DNA from: Litorimonas taeanensis
Lineage (GTDB): Bacteria; Pseudomonadota; Alphaproteobacteria; Caulobacterales; Maricaulaceae
Assembly (NCBI RefSeq): GCF_003634015.1
Contig: NZ_RBII01000001.1
Span: 1,054,001 to 1,118,000 of the forward strand
Length of the DNA: 64,000 bases
Direction: 5' to 3'
Shown here: in pieces, positions 26,146 to 34,921 of the stretch
How the letters are laid out: each line of letters opens with the position of its first letter
Position numbering within the stretch: position 1 is the first letter of the stretch
Notes under the pieces: generated by a model
What the model was told of the DNA's origin: nothing
The model's input: the letters and a program-made list of their open reading frames with translations, nothing else
Databases searched by the model: none
Translations under genes and position numbers: made by a program

Positions 26146-26309
26146 AGAGCGCGGTTGGCGCGGCGATCACGACGTGCATTACGGCGACCAATCAAGCTGC
26201 CTGTCAAGAAATCAGCCTGAGGACGACGGGCTTGAGCGCCTTCAAATGTTGGACGGAAAGTCCGGTTGTCGAGTGTTGTGAAATCTGTTCCGTTAAATTC
26301 GGTAGTCAT
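26142..26309 (-). CDS. Small basic protein, 55 residues, unknown
   Basis: A complete minus-strand frame from ATG 26309 to TAA 26142. It reads as a plausible protein: an acidic-polar N-terminus (MTTEFNGTDFTTLDNRTF), a central FEGAQARRPQADFLTGSLIG, and a tail with nine Arg in the last 15 residues (RRNARRDRRANRAL). Composition and order look like coding sequence rather than chance. It overlaps the prmA stop by four bases tail to tail. I do not recognise the family. The basic tail suggests nucleic acid or membrane contact. The upstream ribosome binding site is weak. Confidence 0.6.
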   Translation of the reverse strand: MTTEFNGTDFTTLDNRTFRPTFEGAQARRPQADFLTGSLIGRRNARRDRRANRAL

Positions 26310-26542
26310 TGTCTTAAACCATTACTTACAAATAAGTCGCCTTCTTGACGACGCGGTGGATGTAGTCGCCCTTTCCAAGTTTGAGAACAGTCAGTGCTGC
26401 TTAAGTAGCTATGCAAAAATGCAAGGCTTGTGAAAACCTTTGATTAACCCCATCGCTCCCCTTCACTTACCCCTTCATCCTTCCTAAGTATGAGTTAGAT
26501 ATCTGAGGCATCTTTGCCTGACCAAAATTGAAAGTAAGCCGC

Positions 26543-28369
26543 ATGAACGACATCACCCTCTTCCAGAATTTCGACGTAAAAGGCGGACCTGAACTCGGCC
26601 GCAAAAACTTGCCTATATTGCAAGCCGCGTTAAAGGCTAAGGGGTTGGACGGGTTTATTGTCCCGCATGAGGATGAATATCAAAATGAATATCTACCGGC
26701 CTCGACTGACCGCTTGCAATGGGTCAGCGGTTTTACAGGCTCGGCCGGAGCTGGTGTGGTCATGCAAGATAGCGCTGCTATTTTCACTGATGGCCGCTAC
26801 ACAATCCAAGTTCAGCAACAAGTCGACAATACGCTTTTTGCCTATGAAAACCTTGAAGGTGGCGGCGTTGCGGCGTGGCTTCGTGCGAATGTAAAAAAAG
26901 GTCAAACGATCGGGTTTGACCCAAGACTGCACAGCCCCGCTGCCTTGTCTCGCCTTGTCTCGGCCATTGAAAATGCCGGCGGGAAAGCCATCGCTCTTTC
27001 GCCAAATCCTATCGATGTAGCATGGACAGACCGCCCGCCTGCGCCATTGACACCCATTCAAATCCAACCCGTAGCGTTAGCGGGGAAAAGCCATGGCGAA
27101 AAACGCGCAGAAATTGCCGAAGCGATTGCTTATCAAAATGCAGATTGCGCGCTTATCACAGCGCCGCCTTCGATTGCATGGCTCCTCAATATTCGAGGCG
27201 GAGATGTGCAATGTACGCCCCTACCACTATCAACGGCGATCATTCGCAAAGATGGTCATGTTGATTTCTTTGTAAATGCCAAAAAGGTTTCATCAGAAAT
27301 CAGTCAGCACCTTGGTAATGAAGTCGCTATCCATAAAGAAGAAGACCTTGAAGACGCGCTTAAGTCATTATCTGGAAAAACCATTATTATGGATCCTGAT
27401 ACAGCTTCGGCTTGGCATTTTGGCACCGCGGAAAACGCGGGGGCCAAAGTGAAACGCGCCATGGACCCTGTAGCCTTACCCAAAGCGAAAAAGAACTCTG
27501 CCGAGTTAAATGGCTCTGCCGCAGCGCATCGCCGTGATGCTGTACCCCTCATTCAATTTCTGCATTGGCTTGATACAGACGCTCAATCCGGTGAATATGA
27601 CGAGATTGATGCTGCAACAAAGCTCGAAACCCTACGCCACAGAAATGGTGGCTTAAAAGACCTGAGTTTTGAAACTATCTCAGGCGCTGGCGCCAATGGC
27701 GCGCTTTGTCATTATCGTGTCTCTGTCGCCACGACATTAAAGCTAGAGAAAGACTCTTTATTCCTCGTTGATAGCGGCGGGCAATATCAGGACGGCACAA
27801 CAGATGTGACCCGAACTGTACCTATCGGCACTCCCACAGATGAGATGCGCGATCGTTTCACCCGCGTTTTAAAAGGCCATATTGCACTGGCGACTATTCG
27901 TTTCCCCAAAGGGACAACGGGCCCCGCACTTGATGCCTTTGCACGCGCGCCGCTTTGGGCTGTCGGTTTAGATTATGACCACGGCACAGGTCACGGCGTG
28001 GGTGTATTCCTCGGCGTTCACGAAGGCCCACAGCGCATTTCCAAAGCGCCTAATTCTGTCGCTCTTGAACCCGGTATGATAGTCTCAAATGAGCCGGGTT
28101 TTTATAAGGCTGGCGAATATGGTATTCGTATTGAAAACCTACAATTCGTGACAGAGCCCCAAGATATTGCGGGGGGCGAACGCCCAATGATGGGATTTGA
28201 AACGCTCACTCTGGCCCCGATACATAAAGCGCTAATCGACACTGACCTCTTGACCCGTGAAGAAATTCATTACGTCAATGAATATCACGCACTCGTCCTT
28301 CGCGAGATTGGCCCGAAACTCGATGGTGAAATTTTCACATGGCTAGAGAAGGCCTGCGCGCCGCTTTAA
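26543..28369 (+). CDS. Xaa-Pro aminopeptidase (aminopeptidase P, M24B)
   Basis: A 608-residue metallopeptidase of the three-domain aminopeptidase P type that removes N-terminal residues preceding proline. Two creatinase-like N-terminal domains (HEDEYQNEYLPASTDRLQWVSGFTGSAG; AIFTDGRYTIQ) precede the pita-bread domain. The metal ligands are DSGGQYQDGTTDVTRT, the HGTGHGVG histidine, EPGFYKAGEYG and the final Glu in RIENL. The ATG at 26543 is preferred to a TTG 15 bases upstream. The length is close to that of eukaryotic-like APP1 enzymes. Confidence 0.93.
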   Translation: MNDITLFQNFDVKGGPELGRKNLPILQAALKAKGLDGFIVPHEDEYQNEYLPASTDRLQWVSGFTGSAGAGVVMQDSAAIFTDGRYTIQVQQQVDNTLFAYENLEGGGVAAWLRANVKKGQTIGFDPRLHSPAALSRLVSAIENAGGKAIALSPNPIDVAWTDRPPAPLTPIQIQPVALAGKSHGEKRAEIAEAIAYQNADCALITAPPSIAWLLNIRGGDVQCTPLPLSTAIIRKDGHVDFFVNAKKVSSEISQHLGNEVAIHKEEDLEDALKSLSGKTIIMDPDTASAWHFGTAENAGAKVKRAMDPVALPKAKKNSAELNGSAAAHRRDAVPLIQFLHWLDTDAQSGEYDEIDAATKLETLRHRNGGLKDLSFETISGAGANGALCHYRVSVATTLKLEKDSLFLVDSGGQYQDGTTDVTRTVPIGTPTDEMRDRFTRVLKGHIALATIRFPKGTTGPALDAFARAPLWAVGLDYDHGTGHGVGVFLGVHEGPQRISKAPNSVALEPGMIVSNEPGFYKAGEYGIRIENLQFVTEPQDIAGGERPMMGFETLTLAPIHKALIDTDLLTREEIHYVNEYHALVLREIGPKLDGEIFTWLEKACAPL

Positions 28370-28378
28370 ACCGCATAT

Positions 28379-28411
28379 ACTGGCAATAGAGCACTGCGCG
28401 CTATTGCCAGT
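28379..28411. repeat. Perfect 11-base inverted repeat after aminopeptidase P
   Basis: ACTGGCAATAG and CTATTGCCAGT are exact complements around an 11-base loop, starting ten bases after the stop codon. There is no T run behind it, so it may be a transcript-end hairpin that needs other factors, or a protein site. Confidence 0.6.
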
Positions 28412-28460
28412 TAAAACGAAATAGAGAGTCCTCACCCCCTCTATTCATCGTGACTTCATT

Positions 28461-28491
28461 AATGATGGTTTTATTCAATCATCATTTTTAA
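28461..28491 (+). terminator. Possible weak terminator before the metal-uptake genes
   Basis: AATGATG and CATCATT can pair around a 12-base loop and are followed by a short T-rich stretch. A ten-base palindrome TCATTAATGA overlaps its left arm. It could equally be an operator for the small Cys/His gene at 28540. Confidence 0.3.
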
Positions 28492-28539
28492 TTCCAAATT
28501 TCTGTCCTAATCGAATTTCATCGTTTACAGAAATTGAAT

Positions 28540-28911
28540 ATGATTCTTCGGTTTCCGAAAATACTCTCTGTTGTGATGATGACTTTCATCGTCAGCTTCG
28601 CCTTTATCTTGGCACCTGCAATGTGCGCCAATACATGCGGCCTGACAGAAGACCCTTGTATTTCAACGAAGGCGCTCACTGACGTTGAGCCTCACAAAAA
28701 CCCAGAAACAAAACAATATCCAGCTGAGGATCTACCAACTCAAGAAATAGAGCAATTTACGCATAATTGCTTCGGTTGTCATGTTCAGGTTATTTCCCAG
28801 AATATCCTATCCGATAAACGTATTTATTCACCTATGAGGCTCTCGGCCAGCTTGGTTTCAGATATTGAGCGCGCGCCACCGATTAGCCTTTTACGTCCTC
28901 CGAGAGCTTAA
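28540..28911 (+). CDS. Small exported Cys/His protein upstream of a TonB receptor
   Basis: A 123-residue protein. Hydrophobic residues 8-28 form a signal sequence. The mature part has cysteines in CANTCGLTEDPC and a FTHNCFGCHVQ motif, and ends in RPPRA. The family is not certain; short Cys/His exported proteins of this shape often accompany heavy-metal transport genes (DUF2946-like). ATG 28540 is chosen, six bases inside a TTG start. It lies 67 bases before the TonB receptor gene on the same strand, which suggests a shared metal-related role. Confidence 0.65.
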   Translation: MILRFPKILSVVMMTFIVSFAFILAPAMCANTCGLTEDPCISTKALTDVEPHKNPETKQYPAEDLPTQEIEQFTHNCFGCHVQVISQNILSDKRIYSPMRLSASLVSDIERAPPISLLRPPRA

Positions 28912-28978
28912 AACACGTCGCAACCGCGTTTTCACGCGATGAACCACCTTGTTTTACGACTTTCTAAGGACGCTTATT

Positions 28979-31006
28979 ATGTCTTCTCTCTTACGCCATT
29001 CGGCAATCCTAATCGCTTTAACTGCGGTCACCTTTCACCATGGCTATGCAAATGCACAGCCACCCTTAAACACTTCTGCACCCGACGATACTAAACCTTA
29101 TAACGAACATGACGATGATCATCATGATGACCACCATGATGATGTTATGGATGAAGTCGTCGTTCAGGCAACGCGTTCAGGTCGCACATTAAACGATGAA
29201 CCCATCCGCGTCGAAATCATCAACCAAGAAGAAATTGCTGAAAAAGCGGCCATGAGGCCCGGTAACATTTCAATGCTTGTCGCTGAGATTGGTGGCGTTC
29301 GCGTACAAACGACCTCGCCAGCATTGGGATCAGCCAATATCCGCTTGCAAGGTTTATACGGACGTTACACGCAATTACTCAGTGATGGATTACCGCTCTA
29401 TGGCGGACAGGCCGCCTCAATTGGCTTGCTTCAAATCCCGCCAACCGACTTGGCTCAAGTCGAAGTTATCAAGGGGTCAGCCTCTTCGTTCTATGGTGGT
29501 TCTGCCTTGGGCGGTGTAATCAATTTAATCTCCAGACGCCCTCACGACGATCCCAATGGCGAAGTCCTTTTAAATTTCACCTCCGAAAACGGGCAAGACC
29601 TGACAGGCTATTATGAAACACCTTTATCGAATAACTTCTCGGCCTCGTTAACCGCAGGTGCCCACCGTCAAAGCGTTCAAGACTTTGATGACGACGGCTG
29701 GATTGATATGGCAGGGTATGAGCGCTTTACGGCGCGGCCTCGGTTATTTTGGAACGGTTCAAACGGCACCAATATTTATGCCACATTTGGCTTCATGACT
29801 GAACAGCGAGACGGCGGCACTCTGCACGGCGCTGTCGTACCGGACGGCACATCTTTCACTCAGAACCAAGATACCACGCGCCTCGATGGAGGCTTCATTG
29901 CTGACATAGCTGTAAATGACAGCTTGGCCTTGAATGTCAGAGGGTCAGCCATGCTACAAGATCACACCCATCAATTCGGTAGCTTATTCGAAGACGATAG
30001 TCATGATAGCTATTTGGCGGAGGTATCGCTTTCCGGCGATAAAGGAAAAACCAATTGGGTTTTGGGGGCGGCTATTCAATCTGAAAAATATGTCTCAGAC
30101 ACATTTCCAGCGTTTGATTATAGTTATGATGTCCCAGGAGTTTTTGTCCAATTAGACCAAGATCTAAATGATACTGTTTCGGTGTCCTTGAGTGGGCGGT
30201 TAGATGAACATAGTGAATTTGGGACACAATTTAGCCCGCGCGCCTCTGTGCTTTATAAACCGGGGGATTGGACAATTCGCGGGTCATACGGCCAGGGATA
30301 TTTTGCCCCCACGCCATTTGTAGAGGACATAGAGGCCGCAGGTTTATCACGACTTGAACCGCTCTCCAGCCTTGAAGAAGAAACGGCTCACACTGCCTCT
30401 TTTGATATAGGTTATAAACGTGGAGCCATTGAAACGAATATAAGTCTATTTTCTTCCCAAGTTAAACAGGTGACAGAACTTGAGGCTTTCGCTTCGACAA
30501 TCAGCGGCCCTTTAGACCGTGTCAGACTCGTAAATGCCGAGGGAGAAACGAACATTAAAGGCGGAGAATTCTTACTTCGCTATTATTGGAAAGATTTAAA
30601 ACTAACAGGAAGTTATCTCTATCTTGATGCAACAGAACAAGACCCCCTTGGTGGGCGCCGCGAAATAGATTTAACGCCTCAACATTCAGCCGGGTTTGTA
30701 GCGATGTGGGAGCAACATGGTCGTGGGCGCCTTGGTTTTGAAGCCTACTACACTGGACAACAAAGCCTTAGCGGCAATCCTTACCGCAATGAAAGTAATC
30801 CTTATTGGCATTTAGGCCTTTTAGGAGAAATCACCCTCGGCGCGACCAGCTGGTTTATCAACGCTGAAAACTTGTTGGACATACGTCAAACCAAAGATGA
30901 CCCACTTGTTTTGCCAATGCGTGCGCCAGACGGCCAATGGACGACGAGCATTTGGTCTCGCAATGACGGCTTTATTGTGAATGGCGGCGTGAGGGTAAAG
31001 TTTTAG
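28979..31006 (+). CDS. TonB-dependent outer membrane receptor with His/Asp-rich N-terminus
   Basis: A 675-residue receptor. After a signal peptide (about 1-26), residues 43-55 are a tract of Asp and His only. A TonB-box-like DEVVVQA follows at 58-64, then the plug domain (VEVIKGSASSFYGGSALGGVINLISR) and a 22-strand-type barrel ending in VNGGVRVKF. The H/D tract suggests capture of a divalent metal such as zinc, copper or nickel, but the ligand is inferred. ATG 28979 follows an AAGGA element. The neighbours are a Cys/His-rich exported protein and a tiny lipoprotein. Confidence 0.88.
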   Translation: MSSLLRHSAILIALTAVTFHHGYANAQPPLNTSAPDDTKPYNEHDDDHHDDHHDDVMDEVVVQATRSGRTLNDEPIRVEIINQEEIAEKAAMRPGNISMLVAEIGGVRVQTTSPALGSANIRLQGLYGRYTQLLSDGLPLYGGQAASIGLLQIPPTDLAQVEVIKGSASSFYGGSALGGVINLISRRPHDDPNGEVLLNFTSENGQDLTGYYETPLSNNFSASLTAGAHRQSVQDFDDDGWIDMAGYERFTARPRLFWNGSNGTNIYATFGFMTEQRDGGTLHGAVVPDGTSFTQNQDTTRLDGGFIADIAVNDSLALNVRGSAMLQDHTHQFGSLFEDDSHDSYLAEVSLSGDKGKTNWVLGAAIQSEKYVSDTFPAFDYSYDVPGVFVQLDQDLNDTVSVSLSGRLDEHSEFGTQFSPRASVLYKPGDWTIRGSYGQGYFAPTPFVEDIEAAGLSRLEPLSSLEEETAHTASFDIGYKRGAIETNISLFSSQVKQVTELEAFASTISGPLDRVRLVNAEGETNIKGGEFLLRYYWKDLKLTGSYLYLDATEQDPLGGRREIDLTPQHSAGFVAMWEQHGRGRLGFEAYYTGQQSLSGNPYRNESNPYWHLGLLGEITLGATSWFINAENLLDIRQTKDDPLVLPMRAPDGQWTTSIWSRNDGFIVNGGVRVKF

Positions 31007-31070
31007 TATTCGCCTTGCAAAGCATACCATTAATCATTGGCATTACTAATTTTCAATGATACCAACAATT

Positions 31071-31223
31071 ATGACGAGCAATTTAAAATTATTAACTATC
31101 CCCGTTTGCCTAACTTTAATTGCCTGTCAGGACCCCACAACCAATCTCTCCCCGCCTGATAAGGCGGGGCTTAATGTTGAGCACACAGTAACGAATACAT
31201 CTGCTGATTCAGCTGTTTTTTGA
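31071..31223 (+). CDS. Tiny putative lipoprotein, 50 residues
   Basis: A short frame from ATG 31071 to TGA 31221-31223. Residues 5-19 (LKLLTIPVCLTLIAC) are a lipoprotein signal with lipobox LIAC. The mature peptide is about 32 residues, polar and Thr/Asn-rich, ending SADSAVF. It lies 64 bases after the TonB receptor gene. A CCCCGCC/GGCGGGG hairpin falls inside the frame. Function unknown; the lipobox makes it more credible than chance. Confidence 0.5.
   Translation: MTSNLKLLTIPVCLTLIACQDPTTNLSPPDKAGLNVEHTVTNTSADSAVF
31146..31165 (+). other. GC-rich hairpin inside the tiny lipoprotein gene
   Basis: CCCCGCC and GGCGGGG pair perfectly around TGATAA in an otherwise AT-rich stretch. With no T run it is not a standard terminator. 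It may limit read-through or stabilise the mRNA of the receptor gene. Confidence 0.45.
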
Positions 31224-31403
31224 CCTTTACATAAACGCTGCTATAACTTCACTAAACCCAAAGTCGCGCAAGACGCTAAACGAATTAAGAAAACTCATTC
31301 CGGGGTTTTAAATAAACCATAGCTGCCTTAAAATTAGCGCAACGACAGGTTCTATGTTTACAGTGAATTCAGCGAAGGCAAAAGATAGCTAAACCACAGT
31401 CTT

Positions 31404-32342
31404 TTAGCTTACTCTCTTTTGAGAGAGACCGTCCTCTCCGGATAGAATTTTAGAGGCTACCTCTTGTAACACACCGCCAATGGTTTCCATATTTGTGGCA
31501 AGCGGAGAATCGCGGCGCCATATCAAACTCACTTCGCGTTTTGCATCATTATATCCGATAGGCCGTACCACTTGAGAGGGGTCTCGCCTCGCCTCCACCA
31601 AAGCATATAAGCTAGGCAAGACAGCCACCCCAGCCCCCATAACGGCCATTTGCCTGACAGCATCAAGAGACGTGCCTTCATATTCCGTACTAATATGGGC
31701 CTCCGCTATACGAGCGAGGTCTTGCACGATCCCAGACAGTCTATAACCATTCCCAAGACTTAGGATTTCATGGCCTCGTAACTCATCTAATCCCACAGGG
31801 CCTGTTTGAGAGGAAAGCACATGTTCATTGGCGGCGCAGACGAATAGTTTTTCATCAAACAAATGCATCGACGCAGAATTAACATGGTCATTCGCGGTGG
31901 AAATAAGCATATCAAGACGACCATCTTTCAGTTTCTCATCAAGAGAGACAGAGCCCTCTTCCCTTACGCTCAAAAGCAAATTTGGAAAGCGGCGGTGTAA
32001 TTCCTTTGCAGCGCTTGGCAAAAGATAGGGACCAATCGTAGGGAGCGTTCCTAACCTGAAACGCCCTGATAACTTTTTAATCGAGCCTCGCGCCACCGTT
32101 TTTATATCTTCAACGCCCAACAGAACTATGCGCGCGCGCCGAACGACTTCTTCTCCGACTGGCGTCAATATGGCGCCAGATCTATTGCGTTCAATTAACT
32201 GAACCCCAAGGTGCAATTCGGCCTCGGCAATCTGCGCCGAAAGGCTCGGCTGGCTGACATTCATCATACGTGCCGCTTCGTGAAAACGGCCTGTTTCAGA
32301 GACAGCAATAATATATTGGAGCTGCCGAAGTGTAGGACGCAT
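31404..32342 (-). CDS. LysR-family regulator, OxyR-like but lacking the redox cysteines
   Basis: A 312-residue transcription factor. The N-terminal winged HTH (LRQLQYIIAVSETGRFHEAARMMNVSQPSLSAQIAEAE) and effector domain align with the OxyR branch (GPYLLPSAAKELHRRFP, DGRLDMLI, MAVMGAGVAVLPSLYA). Where OxyR has its peroxide-sensing pair, this protein reads LGNGYRLSG with no Cys; its only cysteine is in FVCAANEH. It is divergent from the carbonic anhydrase gene, and the 218-base gap holds an ATAG-N7-CTAT site, the OxyR-type half operator. It probably controls the carbonic anhydrase/SulP genes and itself. The signal it senses is unknown. Confidence 0.85.
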   Translation of the reverse strand: MRPTLRQLQYIIAVSETGRFHEAARMMNVSQPSLSAQIAEAELHLGVQLIERNRSGAILTPVGEEVVRRARIVLLGVEDIKTVARGSIKKLSGRFRLGTLPTIGPYLLPSAAKELHRRFPNLLLSVREEGSVSLDEKLKDGRLDMLISTANDHVNSASMHLFDEKLFVCAANEHVLSSQTGPVGLDELRGHEILSLGNGYRLSGIVQDLARIAEAHISTEYEGTSLDAVRQMAVMGAGVAVLPSLYALVEARRDPSQVVRPIGYNDAKREVSLIWRRDSPLATNMETIGGVLQEVASKILSGEDGLSQKRVS

Positions 32343-32432
32343 TTTAAAACCAACTCTCAGATTTTTAGCGCCTCAATGCGAGCCGCCAGTGAACTTTGCC
32401 TAGATACAGGAATAACATTATAAACCCGCCCT

Positions 32433-32453
32433 TTGATAGTCAAAAACTATCAA
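32433..32453. promoter_or_regulatory. OxyR-type operator half (ATAG-N7-CTAT)
   Basis: TTGATAG and CTATCAA are exact inverted arms around seven bases, giving ATAG-N7-CTAT as in OxyR sites and the T-N11-A rule of LysR regulators. It lies 91 bases before the LysR ATG and 108 before the carbonic anhydrase ATG. No clear second tandem copy was found. Confidence 0.65.
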
Positions 32454-32560
32454 GACGCTAGCTTCTTTCGATTGGTCAAATCAAACGCTACTCCTTAGCC
32501 CCGAAAACAATCTATCCGCATTTCCAAAATGCGAAATCAATTACTCAAGAGGAGCCAAAT

Positions 32561-33229
32561 ATGCCTAAATTTGCTGCAGGTGTTCTAAAGTTTCAGGACG
32601 CGATTTACCCAGATAAGAAAAACCTATTTGAAGAACTGAGCAAAGGCCAATCTCCTGAAGCTCTGTTTATTACCTGTTCAGATTCTCGCATTGAACTTGC
32701 GATGATCACCCAAACGGAACCAGGTCAGTTATTCATCTCTCGTAATGCAGGAAACATTGTTCCTCCGCATACAGCGCAAACGGGTGCCACAACCGCCTCT
32801 ATTGAATATGCTGTTGCCGTTCTACAAGTGCCTCATATCGTTGTCTGTGGCCATACAGAATGCGGCGCGATGAATGGCGCTATGAACCCAGAAGGTCTCG
32901 CAAGCTTACCACATGTCGCAAAATGGCTGGGTTATTCTCAGGCCGCTGTCGACATTGTTGACGAAATTGGCGCAGGGGCAAGCGATGAAGAACGCATGAA
33001 AATGCTTATCGAGCAAAATGTGCTTCTTCAATTGCAGCATCTTCGCACGCACCCAAGCGTTGCCAGACGTCTGGCCCGCGGTGATCTTCAACTTCATGGT
33101 TGGGTTTATGACATCAAACATGGCGGGGTAGACGCCTATGATGAAGAAGTCGGTAAGTTCATCCATGTCGATGCAAAATATAAGTCAGAAATTGCTGCTC
33201 TTTCCGCTGCTGGCGGATGCGCCGCATAA
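32561..33229 (+). CDS. Beta-class carbonic anhydrase
   Basis: A 222-residue zinc enzyme that interconverts CO2 and bicarbonate. Zinc ligands and the catalytic dyad are visible: Cys39, Asp41 and Arg43 in TCSDSR, then His98 and Cys101 in GHTECGAM. No signal peptide, so it is cytoplasmic. AAGAGGAG precedes the ATG. The SulP transporter gene follows after 23 bases, an arrangement that pairs bicarbonate uptake or export with its hydration. Confidence 0.95.
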   Translation: MPKFAAGVLKFQDAIYPDKKNLFEELSKGQSPEALFITCSDSRIELAMITQTEPGQLFISRNAGNIVPPHTAQTGATTASIEYAVAVLQVPHIVVCGHTECGAMNGAMNPEGLASLPHVAKWLGYSQAAVDIVDEIGAGASDEERMKMLIEQNVLLQLQHLRTHPSVARRLARGDLQLHGWVYDIKHGGVDAYDEEVGKFIHVDAKYKSEIAALSAAGGCAA

Positions 33230-33252
33230 TTTGATATCATAGAGGATTTATT

Positions 33253-34917
33253 GTGAACAATTCAGGTAAGCCGCTCGAAAAGAGCCGCTATTTCGACATG
33301 TCTAACATCAAAGGCGACGTCTTTGGTGGCCTTACGGCAGGTATCGTCGCCCTTCCCCTTGCTCTCGCTTTTGGCGAGGCCTCTGGGGCAGGCCCGATAG
33401 CTGGACTTTGGGGCGCCATTTTCGTGGGTTTCTTTGCCGCGCTATTTGGCGGTACAGGCTCTCAGGTATCAGGCCCAACAGGGCCAATGGTTGTTGTCTT
33501 CGCAGGACTTTACGCCGCTCTTGGTGGGAACCCATCATTAGTATTCGCGGCCGTTATCCTTGCGGGCTTTATGCAAATCTTGCTCGGTATCACTCGGTTC
33601 GGTCAATATGTAAAATTGGTACCCTATCCTGTAATTTCTGGCTTTATGAGCGGTATTGGCGTGATTATCATTGCGTTACAGCTCGCGCGTCTATTTGGGC
33701 ATGAACCTGATGGCGGCGGTACAATACCTGCCTTCACAGCGGTTCCAGAAGCCGTCATGAACCCGAACCTGATTGCAGTGGCCATCGCAGCTTTAACCTT
33801 GGTTATTGTCTTCACTTGGCCCAAGCGATTAGCCTCTTTTATTCCTGGTCCTTTGGCCGCTTTGTTCATAGGTACTTTGGCAAGTGTGTTCTTACCCGGC
33901 GCCCCCATCTTAGGGGACATTCCAACAGGCTTCCCGTCTTTTGTAGTGCCGACTGTAGAACTAGATTCCGCTCTAGTCGTTATTGAAGCCGCCTTTATTC
34001 TGGCGGTTCTAGGCTCTATCGACAGCCTTCTGACATCTCTTGTCGCTGATAATATGACCCGCACACGCCATCAATCTAACAGAGAATTGATTGGTCAGGG
34101 TATCGGTAACTCTATCGCTGGTTTCTTCGGTGCTATCCCAGGCGCGGGTGCAACCATGCGGACTGTCATCAACATACGTTCGGGCGGTAGCACACGTATA
34201 TCGGGTATGATACATGCGCTCGTACTATTAGCCATTATCGTTAGCCTTGGGCCGTTTGCGTCTCAAATACCACATGCCGTTTTGGCCGGTATTCTCGTAA
34301 AGGTTGGCTATGACACGCTTGACTTATCTTATCTGAAAAGAGCCCATAAAGGACCACGTTGGGACCTTGCCCTTATGGCACTCGTCTTGTTCCTGACTGT
34401 ATTCGTTGACCTGATTACTGCCGTGGCAGTTGGTGTCATTCTTGCGGCTCTTGGCTTTGTTAAGACATTAGCGGATGATCAGTTAGCAGCCCTGCTACAA
34501 CGTTTACCCCGTCACTCTAGCGAAGAAGAAGTCGAACTATTGGAACAATCAGACGGCAAAGTCATGTTGTTCGATTTTGGCGGCCCTCTTAGCTTTGGCG
34601 CGGCCGCAGACTTAGGACATCACGTCAGAGGCCAAACAGGTCATGGCGCAGAGATCCTCATATTGGACTTCTCTCGTGTTCCTTTCCTCGACGTTTCAGC
34701 AGCAACAGCTGTTGAAACCATTCTCGAAGACGCAGAAGACTCAAAGAAAACTGTATTTTTGAGCGGGATGAATGAGAAGGTTTCAAACCTCATCAACAAA
34801 TTCTGTAATTGTGACAATACGGATTTGGTAAAGCAATATGAGACGCGAATTGATGCGCTCAAATCGGCAACCCAACTGGTCAGTGCTGATCATAAAGCTG
34901 AACCTATTACAGCCTAA
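33253..34917 (+). CDS. SulP-family anion transporter with STAS domain
   Basis: A 554-residue transporter. The membrane domain (about 25-410) starts with GGLTAGIVALPLALAFG and includes TGSQVSGPTGPMVVV and FGAIPGAGATMRTVINIRSGG, typical SulP segments. A STAS domain (about 435-545, with ILILDFSRVPFLDVSAA) closes it. SulP proteins move sulfate, bicarbonate or other anions. Linkage to carbonic anhydrase favours bicarbonate, although this is inference. It starts with GTG at 33253 behind AGAGGA. A strong inverted repeat follows its stop. Confidence 0.92.
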   Translation: MNNSGKPLEKSRYFDMSNIKGDVFGGLTAGIVALPLALAFGEASGAGPIAGLWGAIFVGFFAALFGGTGSQVSGPTGPMVVVFAGLYAALGGNPSLVFAAVILAGFMQILLGITRFGQYVKLVPYPVISGFMSGIGVIIIALQLARLFGHEPDGGGTIPAFTAVPEAVMNPNLIAVAIAALTLVIVFTWPKRLASFIPGPLAALFIGTLASVFLPGAPILGDIPTGFPSFVVPTVELDSALVVIEAAFILAVLGSIDSLLTSLVADNMTRTRHQSNRELIGQGIGNSIAGFFGAIPGAGATMRTVINIRSGGSTRISGMIHALVLLAIIVSLGPFASQIPHAVLAGILVKVGYDTLDLSYLKRAHKGPRWDLALMALVLFLTVFVDLITAVAVGVILAALGFVKTLADDQLAALLQRLPRHSSEEEVELLEQSDGKVMLFDFGGPLSFGAAADLGHHVRGQTGHGAEILILDFSRVPFLDVSAATAVETILEDAEDSKKTVFLSGMNEKVSNLINKFCNCDNTDLVKQYETRIDALKSATQLVSADHKAEPITA

Positions 34918-34921
34918 GGCC

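Noticed and set aside
26115-26348. Plus-strand frame overlapping the end of prmA
   Set aside because: Low-complexity Cys/Thr-rich translation. The minus strand over the same stretch holds a much better protein (26142-26309).
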